In this document: in pieces, positions 46,734-57,000 of the stretch | How positions within the stretch are numbered: the stretch's first letter is position 1 | Layout: each line of letters starts with the position of its first letter | Assembly (NCBI GenBank): GCA_942490535.1 | Contig: CALNXQ010000008.1 | Span: 186,001-250,000, forward strand | Direction: 5' to 3' | Length of the DNA: 64,000 nt | Origin: JAEINY01 sp942490535 | Lineage (GTDB): Bacteria; Bacteroidota; Bacteroidia; Bacteroidales; Marinilabiliaceae | Program-made: the position numbers and the translations under genes | Notes under the pieces: generated by a model | Told to the model about the DNA's origin: nothing | Seen by the model: the letters and a program-made list of their open reading frames with translations, nothing else | Database searches by the model: none

Positions 46734-47014
46734 AAAGATAGCTACGATGAGCAGGCAATGGCATTAATAGGAATGGCATTACCCATTCATGTTGCATTTA
46801 ACGCTGACAAGTCTGGCGACGTTGTCAGGCTTCATCCTGTCATGTATGCAGCCCATTACAGCGATGAAAAACAAACAAGGCCAGAGATTTCAAACCGATA
46901 GCGATCAACCTTAACGATACAACTGATTAATTAAAAAATTAGAATCATTAAACTAACAGACACAACTTTGCAGAGGTTGACAAGCGAGAGATGCAGACGA
47001 AAGGGCAAAATAAA

Positions 47015-47044
47015 TTTTCAGTTACACATGTTTATTTAACTTTG
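47015..47044 (+). promoter_or_regulatory. Promoter of the sce7726-sce7725-RES operon
   Basis: TAACTTTG (47037-47044) is a perfect TAnnTTTG -7 box 21 bases before the first start codon; TTTT at 47015-47018 is a near-match to the -33 TTTG with an 18-base spacer. No terminator lies between here and 49894. Confidence 0.55.
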
Positions 47045-47065
47045 TTCAGTTAATTTGCTTTAATA

Positions 47066-47944
47066 ATGAAATCATCACAAACATATAATCTAAACAGAAT
47101 GAGGAGCTATTCTTCTGTTTTCTCATCAATGGCATTTGCTAAAATGATGAAAGATGGTGATATGTCATTCATTCAAGCAAAGATTAAGCGTTACGACTCC
47201 GATAACTTTCAAAAAGGAAAATTTAGCACTTACCTTGAATATATAAATTACATATACAGAGAGTTAGTGAAAACATACCGGAATGAATATGTTTACAAAA
47301 ACACATTCATCAACAATATGTTGCTAAAAGAATACGGGGTCAAAGACACTATTGCCATTAACGAATTCAAAGTAGGTAATTCAGTGGCTGACATTGTATT
47401 ATTCAATGGCATAAGCAGGGCTTTCGAGATTAAAACTGAGCTGGACAGTAACAAACGTTTAAAGGATCAAATAGCTGATTATTGTAAGGTATTTGACGAA
47501 TGCTATATCGTAACGGATGAAAATCTGATTGACAAATATGCAAAGGAAGATCCGAAGGCCGGATTAATTAAACTTGAGAAAAGGCCCAGATCTGTAGCAA
47601 TGACAGAAGTAAGAAAACCAATTAAGAATGATCAAATTGATCCTCATACAGTAATTCGATGCCTCAGAACAGAAGAGTATAAATCTGTTGTGAAAAAACA
47701 CTACGGCGAACTTCCTGAAATAAATAGTTTCAATATGTTTGAGGTTTGCTCTGAGTTGATAGAGCAAATTCCACAGAAACAATTATCGATGTTATTTATC
47801 GATGTTTTAAAAAAGCGCAAATCCAATACTTCAAGTCTAATGCAGATAGATAAAGAGCTTCGTCAAGTTGCTTTAGCAATGAATATTAACCTTCAAAAAT
47901 ATCAGCAGATATTAAACCTTTTAAATGAACCTATAAATATTTAA
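47066..47944 (+). CDS. sce7726-family protein with PD-(D/E)XK-like core
   Basis: 292 residues, cytoplasmic. N-terminal helical part (RMRSYSSVFSSMAFAKMMKDG), then a nuclease-like core: ALNEFKVG-type INEFKVGNSVADIVLFNGI (Asp) followed by RAFEIKTELDSNKRL (Glu-x-Lys), the order D...ExK of PD-(D/E)XK nucleases. Homologous proteins form the sce7726 family, named from Sorangium cellulosum; no function established. First gene of a tight three-gene operon (3 bases to the next). The window here looks more A+T-rich than the core genes. DNA or RNA cleavage is inferred only. Confidence 0.8.
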   Translation: MKSSQTYNLNRMRSYSSVFSSMAFAKMMKDGDMSFIQAKIKRYDSDNFQKGKFSTYLEYINYIYRELVKTYRNEYVYKNTFINNMLLKEYGVKDTIAINEFKVGNSVADIVLFNGISRAFEIKTELDSNKRLKDQIADYCKVFDECYIVTDENLIDKYAKEDPKAGLIKLEKRPRSVAMTEVRKPIKNDQIDPHTVIRCLRTEEYKSVVKKHYGELPEINSFNMFEVCSELIEQIPQKQLSMLFIDVLKKRKSNTSSLMQIDKELRQVALAMNINLQKYQQILNLLNEPINI

Positions 47945-47947
47945 CCC

Positions 47948-48865
47948 ATGTATTTCCCTTACTTAAGAGGACGCCAATTTGAATTGATAGCATTGCGTGA
48001 ATTTGCCATACAAAAAGGAGATAGTAACAAGGTGTTTCCGATTATTGAGCCCGTTAAGAAAAGCTTCAATAGTATAAGGCTGGCATTGAAGATCTTCAAA
48101 GAAAATAATTTACCTTTTGCACTTATTATGAACCCAAGAGTTGGCGATCTTGAAGGGAATAGATTGATTTATGATGAGCTGAAAGATGACTTGGAGGGAT
48201 GCAACTGGATTCCGGCACTTACCGTTACTAATAACATTCATATCTTGGAAGAATATATTCAGGAGTATGGATTTAAAAAAGTAATGCTGGTACTCACCAA
48301 TTTTGTCGATCCAGAATCTGAAACTTTTATGCCTTTTATCCTTAAAAACTATGTGGAATACGTTGTTACCAAGGAAAATAAAACCTTAACCAGAAATTTA
48401 AGAAGAGCGAATAAAAATGTTATTCTCCTGAATGATTGTTTTAATAAATTGGATAGAAATAAAGACTACCTGGTTGCAGAAAAAGAGAAATTTACCGACG
48501 AACATATGTTTTATAATGAGGAAGGTAAATATGGCTTTTCTGATTATGTAACAGTGCCGAATGAATATACCGAAGGTGGTTCCACGCCCTATGCTGTATC
48601 AATTCACCTAACCTACCAGAGAAAAAACGAAGAAATCTGGATCCGCCATTTCACCTCAGTAACAAACGACGATCAATCAAACATTCAAGGTAAGTTTGCT
48701 GAGGCTGCCGAAAAAGCTATTTTGTTTTTAGATAATAAAGGTATTCAAACACATGCCACCAATGAACTGCGAGATTATTACCACAATAAGAAATATCCTG
48801 GTTTAGGAATGGTAAAAAAGATATCCATCAAGCACCACCTTGAATTGATTAGTAAAATCCTATAA
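47948..48865 (+). CDS. sce7725-family protein
   Basis: 305 residues, cytoplasmic, no membrane segment. Start MYFPYLRGRQFELIALREF, then VFPIIEPVKKSFNSIRLALK, FALIMNPRVGDLEG, KKVMLVLTNFVDPE and LLNDCFNKLDRN: alternating strands and helices as in a TIM-barrel-like fold. It resembles the sce7725 family, and more loosely phage-type Beta-family proteins, whose starts are similar. sce7725 and sce7726 are adjacent in Sorangium and named accordingly. Function unknown. Twelve bases separate it from the RES gene. Confidence 0.78.
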   Translation: MYFPYLRGRQFELIALREFAIQKGDSNKVFPIIEPVKKSFNSIRLALKIFKENNLPFALIMNPRVGDLEGNRLIYDELKDDLEGCNWIPALTVTNNIHILEEYIQEYGFKKVMLVLTNFVDPESETFMPFILKNYVEYVVTKENKTLTRNLRRANKNVILLNDCFNKLDRNKDYLVAEKEKFTDEHMFYNEEGKYGFSDYVTVPNEYTEGGSTPYAVSIHLTYQRKNEEIWIRHFTSVTNDDQSNIQGKFAEAAEKAILFLDNKGIQTHATNELRDYYHNKKYPGLGMVKKISIKHHLELISKIL

Positions 48866-48877
48866 TTCGACGTTATT

Positions 48878-49894
48878 GTGTTGGAAAAAGTATGTCCCAA
48901 TTGCTTTAAGGATCTTGAATTACAAAGTTATATTGAATCAAGCACAACTAAACACGGAAACTGCATTTACTGCAGTAGCAGTGAAGTTGAGCTGCTAGAT
49001 TTAGAAGAACTTTTGGATTTCTTTGCTGAGTTTGTTGAACTATTTAAAAAAGATCCAAACGGAATACCATTAATCGAAATTATTCAAAAAGATTGGCTCT
49101 TTTTTACAAATAGAATGGCTGGCACTAAGCTCTTATCCGACATTTTAGCTACACTAAATGGGACTTTAAAACATCCAAATACAGAAGTCTCCTATTTACA
49201 GGATATTACCGACAACATCAGTTACTGGGAGCAGCTTAAAAATGACATTAAATGGAATCGCCGATATCTTTCAAAGCTAAGTGATATAGAGGACCTGGGA
49301 TGGGATAAGCATTTTTATGAAGTAACTCATATATCACCAAATGAAACTTTATACAGAGCTCGTATTCATTATGAAGAGAACGGCAGTCCTTTTCCTGTTG
49401 ATAAGATGGGGGCACCTCCTAATGATAAAGTTGGTGAAGGTAGGGCCAATCCGATGGGAATTCCTTACTTATATTTAAGCAAATCGAAACATACAACCCT
49501 ATACGAAACCAGAGCTTTACTACATGACGAAATCAGTATTGGTGAATTTAAGGTGAAGAAAGGGAGCAAAGTTTCCTTAGTTGATTTCACCGAGAAATCA
49601 GGTGCATTTATGGGAGCTGGTTTTTTAATGAACCATGCTAAACGCATTCTTTTAAAAAAACTAATTAGTAAAGACCTATCGAAGCCAATAAGAAGATACG
49701 ACTCCATAATAGAATACGTGCCTACCCAGTTTATATGCGAGTACCTAAGATATATTATACAGGCTGATGGCATCATATTCGAAAGTTCGTTGCACCCTGA
49801 TGGTCAAAACATTGTTCTGTTTAGCCAGGATAAAGTTGAATGTACTAATGTGGAAAAAGTATTAGTAACCGCTTTGGATATTAAATATCAATAA
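48878..49894 (+). CDS. HEPN/RES N-terminal and RES-domain protein
   Basis: 338 residues; the start is non-ATG: GTG at 48878 or TTG at 48881. Residues 6-37 hold two cysteine pairs (CPNC, CIYC), a zinc-ribbon-like start; residues 40-140 are helical, fitting the HEPN/RES N-terminal domain. The RES domain follows: LYRARIHYEENG (Arg), a KTTLYETRA-type block in KSKHTTLYETRA (Glu) and IIFESSLHPDG (Ser). RES toxins break down NAD+ in known toxin-antitoxin pairs. With the two preceding genes it may form an abortive-infection-like unit, with RES as the effector. The antitoxin role is not assigned. Confidence 0.82.
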   Translation: MLEKVCPNCFKDLELQSYIESSTTKHGNCIYCSSSEVELLDLEELLDFFAEFVELFKKDPNGIPLIEIIQKDWLFFTNRMAGTKLLSDILATLNGTLKHPNTEVSYLQDITDNISYWEQLKNDIKWNRRYLSKLSDIEDLGWDKHFYEVTHISPNETLYRARIHYEENGSPFPVDKMGAPPNDKVGEGRANPMGIPYLYLSKSKHTTLYETRALLHDEISIGEFKVKKGSKVSLVDFTEKSGAFMGAGFLMNHAKRILLKKLISKDLSKPIRRYDSIIEYVPTQFICEYLRYIIQADGIIFESSLHPDGQNIVLFSQDKVECTNVEKVLVTALDIKYQ

Positions 49895-50167
49895 AAATAA
49901 GTGCTCCTCTGGTGTTAGGCCGACAACCTTATCAGGTTGCACCCTACCATACTGCGCAGCACAGGATAGCGATAAATTATAACTACACGATCAAACCGCC
50001 ATCTCAAAACCCATACCTTGACAAATGTGAATCCTCAAAATTCAAACGACCCTCGCATTATTAATCCAGGCAAATGTTAAAAACCAATCTGGATTACAAC
50101 CCCTTAAAAAAACAGGTAGCGAAAACCACATTCCAATCCCGATAACCGGGTCCAAGAGACTAAGAAA

Positions 50168-50195
50168 AAACCCGGCACCAACCGGCACCGGGTTT
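50168..50195. terminator. GC-rich hairpin, likely terminator for the RES operon
   Basis: 8-bp stem AAACCCGG / CCGGGTTT with a 12-base loop; inside it CCGGCACC is repeated twice. It lies 274 bases past the RES stop and may serve both it and the convergent immunity-type gene. Confidence 0.55.
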
Positions 50196-50238
50196 ATAGT
50201 ATCACATTTAAATGTTCTTGCTCCGTGTTGTTAGTTAA

Positions 50239-50300
50239 ATCACGATAGCTATCGTGATAACTTTTAATACCAACGAAGTTGCACCGCGATAGTTATCGTG
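50239..50300. repeat. Two related palindromes
   Basis: ATCACGATAGCTATCGTGAT at 50239-50258 is a perfect 20-bp palindrome. A second, imperfect one, CGCGATAGTTATCGTG, lies at 50285-50300. Short palindromes of the CGATAGCTATCG type are known as dispersed repeats in some Bacteroidota; an operator is an alternative reading. Confidence 0.6.
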
Positions 50301-50354
50301 GTTCGCCGAGCAGCAGTCCGTAATCATTGGTTGTGACTATGGTTAGCGGGGAAC

Positions 50355-51023
50355 TCATATAGCCCCATTCAACATCTCAATTAATCCTTCATCTGATAAA
50401 CTATACTTTTTACAAATAATCTTATCATCTAAATCATTTTTAACTTCACCATTATTTATAATATCATCAGAAATAACTCTTTGAAAAGTACTAATAGTAT
50501 TCATATCTTTTATTACAGATTTAACTTGAATTTCATGACCTATTAGAACTTCTTTTTTTGCGATTTTCATTATGGATTTAAGCTTACCATTAAGCTCGTT
50601 TACTAAAATAATGTACTCTATAACCCCTAAATCATCAAATTCATTATCTATGATATAAAATAAGTAACTAGAGTAATTACTGTTAATACTGATTTTGCCA
50701 ATACTACTTATATCTATTTCTTTCATTCTCTTATTAAGTAACTCATTTTCTAAATATCCTTCGGTATGATAATTATGAATTATTGGTAAAGAACAAAAGA
50801 AGCTCAATAGATTGGTAGGCAAAGCTGAATCCTGGTTATATTCAAATGTCAGACAATCTATAGTATCACCAAAGAAATATTCAATTGGATCTGAAAAAGA
50901 ATTTAAATCAATTACTTTTTCCAATGATTCATTCTGAAAATTTTGGTATTCTATATTAGGTTGTTGCACACTAAATGTACTCATAATAAAACCAAAATTA
51001 ATTAAGAAGTTAAAAACTACCAT
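50355..51023 (-). CDS. Candidate immunity protein for the Rhs toxin
   Basis: 222 residues from the ATG at 51023; a second ATG at 50984 (MSTFSVQQPN) would give 209. The first ATG overlaps the tryptophan codon and stop of the rhs gene by 7 bases, so translation is probably coupled. No signal peptide is convincing (hydrophobic VVFNFLINFGF is short), no membrane helix further on. It is acidic and Asn/Ile-rich. No family recognised. The position directly after the variable end of an Rhs gene is where cognate immunity genes lie in polymorphic toxin systems; the role is inferred from this, not from homology. Confidence 0.65.
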   Translation of the reverse strand: MVVFNFLINFGFIMSTFSVQQPNIEYQNFQNESLEKVIDLNSFSDPIEYFFGDTIDCLTFEYNQDSALPTNLLSFFCSLPIIHNYHTEGYLENELLNKRMKEIDISSIGKISINSNYSSYLFYIIDNEFDDLGVIEYIILVNELNGKLKSIMKIAKKEVLIGHEIQVKSVIKDMNTISTFQRVISDDIINNGEVKNDLDDKIICKKYSLSDEGLIEMLNGAI

Positions 51024-54000
51024 GATCTATTATTAAAAACAAAAAAACCTTGATCTGTATAATCATATGCAATATCGGCATAATTAGAAAAGTGGTTTGC
51101 ATAGCGCTGAAAAAACCTCACTTTAAAATTCCAGAGGGTAGCTTGATCTAACATCCATTCACTTATTGCGGAATGCTGTCTATTGGCACTTAACAATCCA
51201 GTAGCATAATATGATGCATGTAAATATTCATGCCCCATTGTAATATAAAGCATTTCTTTAGATTGGAACGCTAATTTATAAATATAAATATCACGCAATC
51301 CACTAGGAGTTCTAACAGCTGTCCCAAAGACTGACTGACCTCTTGTATTCTTTACATAATCACCTTGTGTCGTGTATCCATCTGGCACACTACCATCTGC
51401 AATTAGTTCATCTACTCCAGTAGGGTCTATGCCGAAATGCTCATCTGAAAATTCTTGGGCATATTCTGTCGAATATGTCATACCTTCACCAACCTCTATG
51501 GTACCATCTTGGCTCTGTTGCGGTGCAACTAAGTCATATTTACTTCCATTTCCATTTAATATATTTCCGTCATGCCTATATGCTTCTATTCCACCAGAAA
51601 TACCGCCAATAATTGCACCGCCAATAGCACCGCCAACTGCACCATTAAAACCAGCAGTTAGACCATCACCAAAAGAAGCACCATTCACCCAGGCATTACC
51701 AGATCCTCCAACGAAACCACCTGCGGCTCCTCCAGCTCCTCCAGCTAAGGCTCCACCTGCAGCCCCAGAAATACTCAACCCGCTTCCTACAAGTGCTCCA
51801 GCTCCATATCCCGCAATGCTTGAAGCAGCTCCTACTCCCATAGCACCCCAAAAACGGCCCGTACTTGTTAAGTTACCTTTAGTAGCCTGAACGGTAGTAT
51901 TTACGAAGGCACCAATAATAGCAACTGCAATAAAAGGTAATTCACCTGATGGATCTGTGAATGTCAACGGATTATTATAACCATATGTATACCGATTATA
52001 ACTCAGCAGGTTTCCTGCTGATTGTATGTAAGGATCAGGGCTCAAAAAGCGGGCAATTTGCGGATCAAATACCCGGCCATTCATATTAATAAGGGCAAGA
52101 TCATCCAGGTGTTCATGCATGGTATACCCCCGGTCGGTTATTAAATGCGTAGGTTTAGTAATCAGCTCCGACCAATTGTTTGGATTACGTCGGTTCCCCC
52201 AGGGATCAAAGGCCAAACGTTGTTGGGTACCGTTAAGCGTTGCAATGCTGCCATCTTCGTTGGTCAAAGCCACCAAAGAACCTAAATAATCGGTATAGGC
52301 ATAGTATAGTTTGCCTGCCCCTTCTTGTTCAATATACAAAGCTGCCAGTCCGTTGCCACCACTGATGTAGTGCGTTTTCTTCACTGTGCCGTTGATATGA
52401 TCCTCTTCGTAATCGCCCAGGTAATACCGGGTGAGTGTGTTACCCGGCTTTTCAAATACACCTTTCCGCCGTTGGTGATCAATGCCATAGGTCAACGTTA
52501 ATTGATAATCTCCTTCAGTAACAGACTGCACCTTTTTAAAATCGGTGTAGGTAATCGTTTGCAGCTCATCAGCAATCAACGACGGATTACCACTGATACC
52601 TGTTATCGCATGTATGCGGGTTGGATCGTCATACTTCATGGCATAACCCACATCTGATTTGGAGATGATATTACCATGCCCGTCATAATCCATGGAATAA
52701 TCCGCCAACAATGCACCATTCCGCTTAATCGTCCAGGATGCCAGTTGGTTATTTTCCGGTTTGTAAGTAAATGATTCCAGGTGATGCGAAATGAAATCTT
52801 CACGCGATTGCAGGTTCCCTTTTTCATTAAAGATGTAATGATGGTCAATAACACCATCGGCCAATATGGTTTGTGGCAATCCCCTTTCTTCATCGTATGC
52901 AAAAGAGGTTTCTAATACACCTTTCTTTGTTCGTTTCAACTGCCCGCGTGCGTTGGCTGCTATGGCTTTCCAAATACTTTTGCCACCTGCACTTTTCACT
53001 TCCGTTAAGTAACCGTATTTGTTGTAATGATTAGTCGTGTAAAAACCAGAAGGATAGGTGCGTCGATTCTCTCTTCCGAATGCATCATACCCCGATTTAA
53101 AACTGAACGATTTATCATTCTCTATCTTCTCGGTAGTGGTGGTAACACGTCCCAATTTAGCCATGCCATTTTCATCGTACTTATACGACACTTCATGCCC
53201 GGGTTTAGCGATTGATTCAACAAGTCCTGTAGAAGAATTATAAACTGTAGTGGTGGTGACACCATTTCTGACAGTAGTTAATACCCGCCCTGCATTATCG
53301 TAATTATAAGTTGTACGAATGGTTTCAATGGTATTATCAGGCTTTGTCTTTTTATGCTCTTCCCACGTCAATTCTCCAAAACCATTATACTCACTATCGA
53401 TGGTGCCGGCATCCGGATCAATTAGTTTTATCCGTCTACCCTGAAGATTAAAAAATGTTTTCACTGCCTTTCCGCCTGCAGGGGTAGCTGTTTTTGTTAA
53501 TCCCGAAGGCCAATAATCAAAGCTTACGGCTCCTCCGTTAACCGTGCTGGTCATGATTTGTCCGGCTCCGTTGCGCACCTCTTCCTTTACGCCATTGGGG
53601 GATGTTACTGTAGTTGTTAACCCACCGTAAACAGTTGTCGTATTCCCCATTGGCGTCGTCAGGGTTGTTACTCGTCCAAGCTCATCATAAAGGTAAGAAG
53701 CGGCACTTTTTTTCACTCCATTGGCAAAATAAGGTTCTGAAACCGATTGTACCTGACCAATGGCATTGTAATCGGTATCTACCCATATTTTGCGGTTAGT
53801 ATCCAACCCATAGGATTCCGTACGTATCTCTCGTCCTAAATCATCATACCATTTCCAAACAGGTGATTCACCAGATCTTTCTGTGTAGGCATAATACTTA
53901 GCTCCTGTAGGGCCATTACCATTGGCCCATTGCAGTGCATTCACAGCATGTGTTCCATCCGGAAAACTGGTCTTAATTTTTCGCCCAAAACCATCATATT

Positions 54001-57000
54001 TATAGCTGGTTGTTAGTCCCAAATGATTGGTTGTAGTATTCAACACTCCTTTGGACTCATCATAGGTATAACTGGTTTTAAACGTTGTGAAATCATTTAT
54101 TTTCTCCTTCAAAAACCTTCCGGAGGTAGAATACACAAACGTTGTACTGCGTGTTTTACCACTGGCTACCGTTTCTATATTTTCCGGGATACCAAATGAA
54201 TTATAGTTTTTATAGTTTGTTATAACCTGATTTGCATCACCCGGATCAGTGGTTTTCCTAGTCACATTACCATTCCCATTGTACACAAAATTCACAGTTC
54301 GTACGTGACTTTCACCGCCCTTTGTACGCTTAGTCGCTACACTTTCCGGTTTATTGGCACACCAGGCTCCTTTTTGTAAAAATACCGGTGAACTGTTCTC
54401 TATTGTTAATACCAGATTTGACTCCGAATGGTCACTGTAAAATTTCTGTACTTCTTTTGTTCTATTTAAGAATTTATCGAAGGTGAAACTTTTCGTATTT
54501 CCAGTATTTGTCAGGTGATCTTTAGTTGTGACTTTGTCAACATATTGCTGGAAACACTTGTTTGGTTTTGTATAGTCCGTTTTAATAACGGTATTATAGA
54601 TCACTTCACTAATAAATGAACCACTTCCGATAGTTGAACTTTTAAGATTGGTACCTTTTGTGCCGGAGCCGCTGGTTAATTTTGCATACTCCTTTTTAAG
54701 ATATAATATTTTCTTAAAGATATCGTAATCATACTCTGAAACGGCAATTTTGCCCTTTATTTGATCGGTAACAGCAAATAGATCAAACCCCAGAAATCCA
54801 CGTCCTGTTTTGTTTACTACAGATCGACCATAACCATAGATTAAATTTGTTTCCTTTCCGGTTACAGCTTCAACAATGACAAACCCAATGCTTTTTTCCG
54901 CCTTTATTTGACTCCCATATTCCGAATCAGACCTGCGTAAGCCGTCAACATTATGAAGTCCGGTATAGGTATATTTTATATCAACACGATTACTTAACGA
55001 ATTTGTAACACTTGAAATTTTATTAAAAAAAGCACCATCCTTAAATCCAAATAGTGTTGGTGTTTTCACCTCATTTAAATATTTAGCAAATGGATTATTG
55101 TCGTGCAGAACAAAATCGATTCCTCCTGATTTATCAAAATTGCCTATGGTAGTAAGGCGCTCTGCTTCACTGTTACCACGGATCTTCAAATCATTTAAAT
55201 AAGATTTTACAGTAAATCCGCTTCCGTTACTTACCAATACATTCAACTGATAATCCGGGGACCAGCTACTTGATCCATAATCTGGTGAAGCATCCTTAAA
55301 ATAAAGGATATCGCACTTACCATCTTGATTTACATCAGTACAATCAATTCGATATTCAGATAGATCGCCATGCTGTAAACTTGGGGTGGTAATTCCATCA
55401 ATCAGTTTCGTACCATCTGATTGTGCAATCATCCACTTATTCAGATTATACTTACGAATTAACAAATCACTATTCCCATCACCATTAAAATCTCCAACCT
55501 TAATTTTATCGCGCCTATTGTAAGTAGGACTATTGTATATCACTTCAAACTTATTTGTCCCTTTGTTATAGGACAAAACGTCAATATTATCATTAAATTT
55601 AAGTAATAGATCTGTTTTACCATCACCATTAAAATCCAGCAAGCTCATCCCTTTGGATCCGCCTAAATTGTTATCCTTTTTAGGTGCGTAAATCCCAACT
55701 GCTCTATAAAAAGTACCATCACTATAGTAAGTCACAAAATCAAGGTCTCCATCACCATCATAGTCTCCCGGGAGTATACTTAGGCGATCGTGGTGTGACT
55801 CCTTTTCCAGTCGAATATCAATGTCCTTGTTTTCATTTCGCTCAAAATTGGACCCATTCATTTCAAAACACTGCAAACTTAAATAATGAACACAGGTGGT
55901 CACTGAAGATCCAGAGCCTATATCAGGATCTGACTCTTCGATTAATTCCTCTTCAATAGGATCATTCGAATCATCAAGGTATGTTGTATGGCACCTTTTG
56001 ACATGCTTTTTTACATACAGTTCAGATTTACCATCACCATCTTTGTCGAATACAAAGAGCCCGTTAGCCCAATATTTTTTGCTGTAATATCCCTCTGCCT
56101 TAAAACTACAACTGCGGGTTCCGTTATTTAAATATAACGCCCAATTCATAAATTTTGTATCACTAAGCGACCCTGAATAAAAACACTCTTCCAATACAAA
56201 GTCATTAATTCCATCTCCATCAAAGTCTCCGCCATGAATATTAAGGCTTAATTGGTGATCTGGTGCTTTTGCCTTAAAATTTGGACTATCCGGAAAAGAA
56301 TACCTCTCTTGCTTCTTACTAAAAGAATAATCATTGGCAAACCAATTAAAAGTAATTGGAGGCAGGCTTACACCATTTGAACTTTGTCCAACTGATTCTA
56401 ACTTTGAAACTTCATCATATCTATATTTAAGATTATACCTACGATACTCTTGATTTGAAGCTTTTACAACGACTTCGTTCAAACGGTAGGTTTGCTTTGT
56501 CAGGCTACCATTTATATATTTCTCCTCTACATCTGACCTGGATTCATATTTAAACTCAATTATCCCAAAATGAGAGGCTGAAGCATTCTTATTGGCGCCA
56601 TACTTAATATTTGAAATTCGGTGACTGGTAAACCTGGAACCAAATGTGTCCATATCATAATTGAATTCCATATAATTACCATTTGCATCCTCCACCTTCA
56701 CAAGTCTCCATGCCATGCGCTTTGATAACTTCCGATCCATTACAATATTAGTACCTGGCACATATGTTACTAATCCTTCAAGCGGAATATAAGAAGCATC
56801 AGAATGCTTGCTTCCATAAAACAATTTTTTCCCGTCCTTAGAATAGACAATGATATTTTCAGGGCCATAGGCTTGAATATTATAACCAACCACTCGTGCA
56901 ACCATATCCTTTTCAGGCCAATACTCAATACTATCCGTAGCATATTCGTTATGTACAAACAGCCTGTTTCCGTCTAGTGCCAAAGGACTGGTTTTGTCCC

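Larger units (their letters stand above)
46058..47014. other. Nearly 1-kb region of repeats and coding remnants
   Basis: No intact gene. Contents: the repeat block 46110-46281, a possible coding remnant at 46374-46571 (66 codons with natural-looking residue content, no start codon, unknown family), the left flanking repeat 46631-46733, and the leader of the next operon. Two short ATG frames (46108-46293, 46695-46901) show no family resemblance. Confidence 0.55.
50165..50328 (+). repeat. Right copy of the repeat flanking the sce7726-RES module
   Basis: Aligns with 46631-46733 (see that entry). This copy is longer because about 55 bases containing two dyads are inserted after the ATCACGAT phrase. 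Both copies are in the same orientation, with the three genes between them. Confidence 0.6.
49895..50354. other. 460-base region after the RES gene
   Basis: Contains no gene. The right flanking repeat (50165-50328), a terminator hairpin and two related palindromes are listed separately. The first 270 bases show nothing I can support. Confidence 0.55.

Noticed and set aside
46695..46901. 68-residue frame
   Set aside because: Begins inside the left flanking repeat; no family or promoter; the matching place in the right repeat has no frame.
51372..51890. 172-residue frame antisense to the rhs Gly-rich linker
   Set aside because: Pro/Ala-rich complement of a Gly/Ala-rich coding stretch; a typical shadow.
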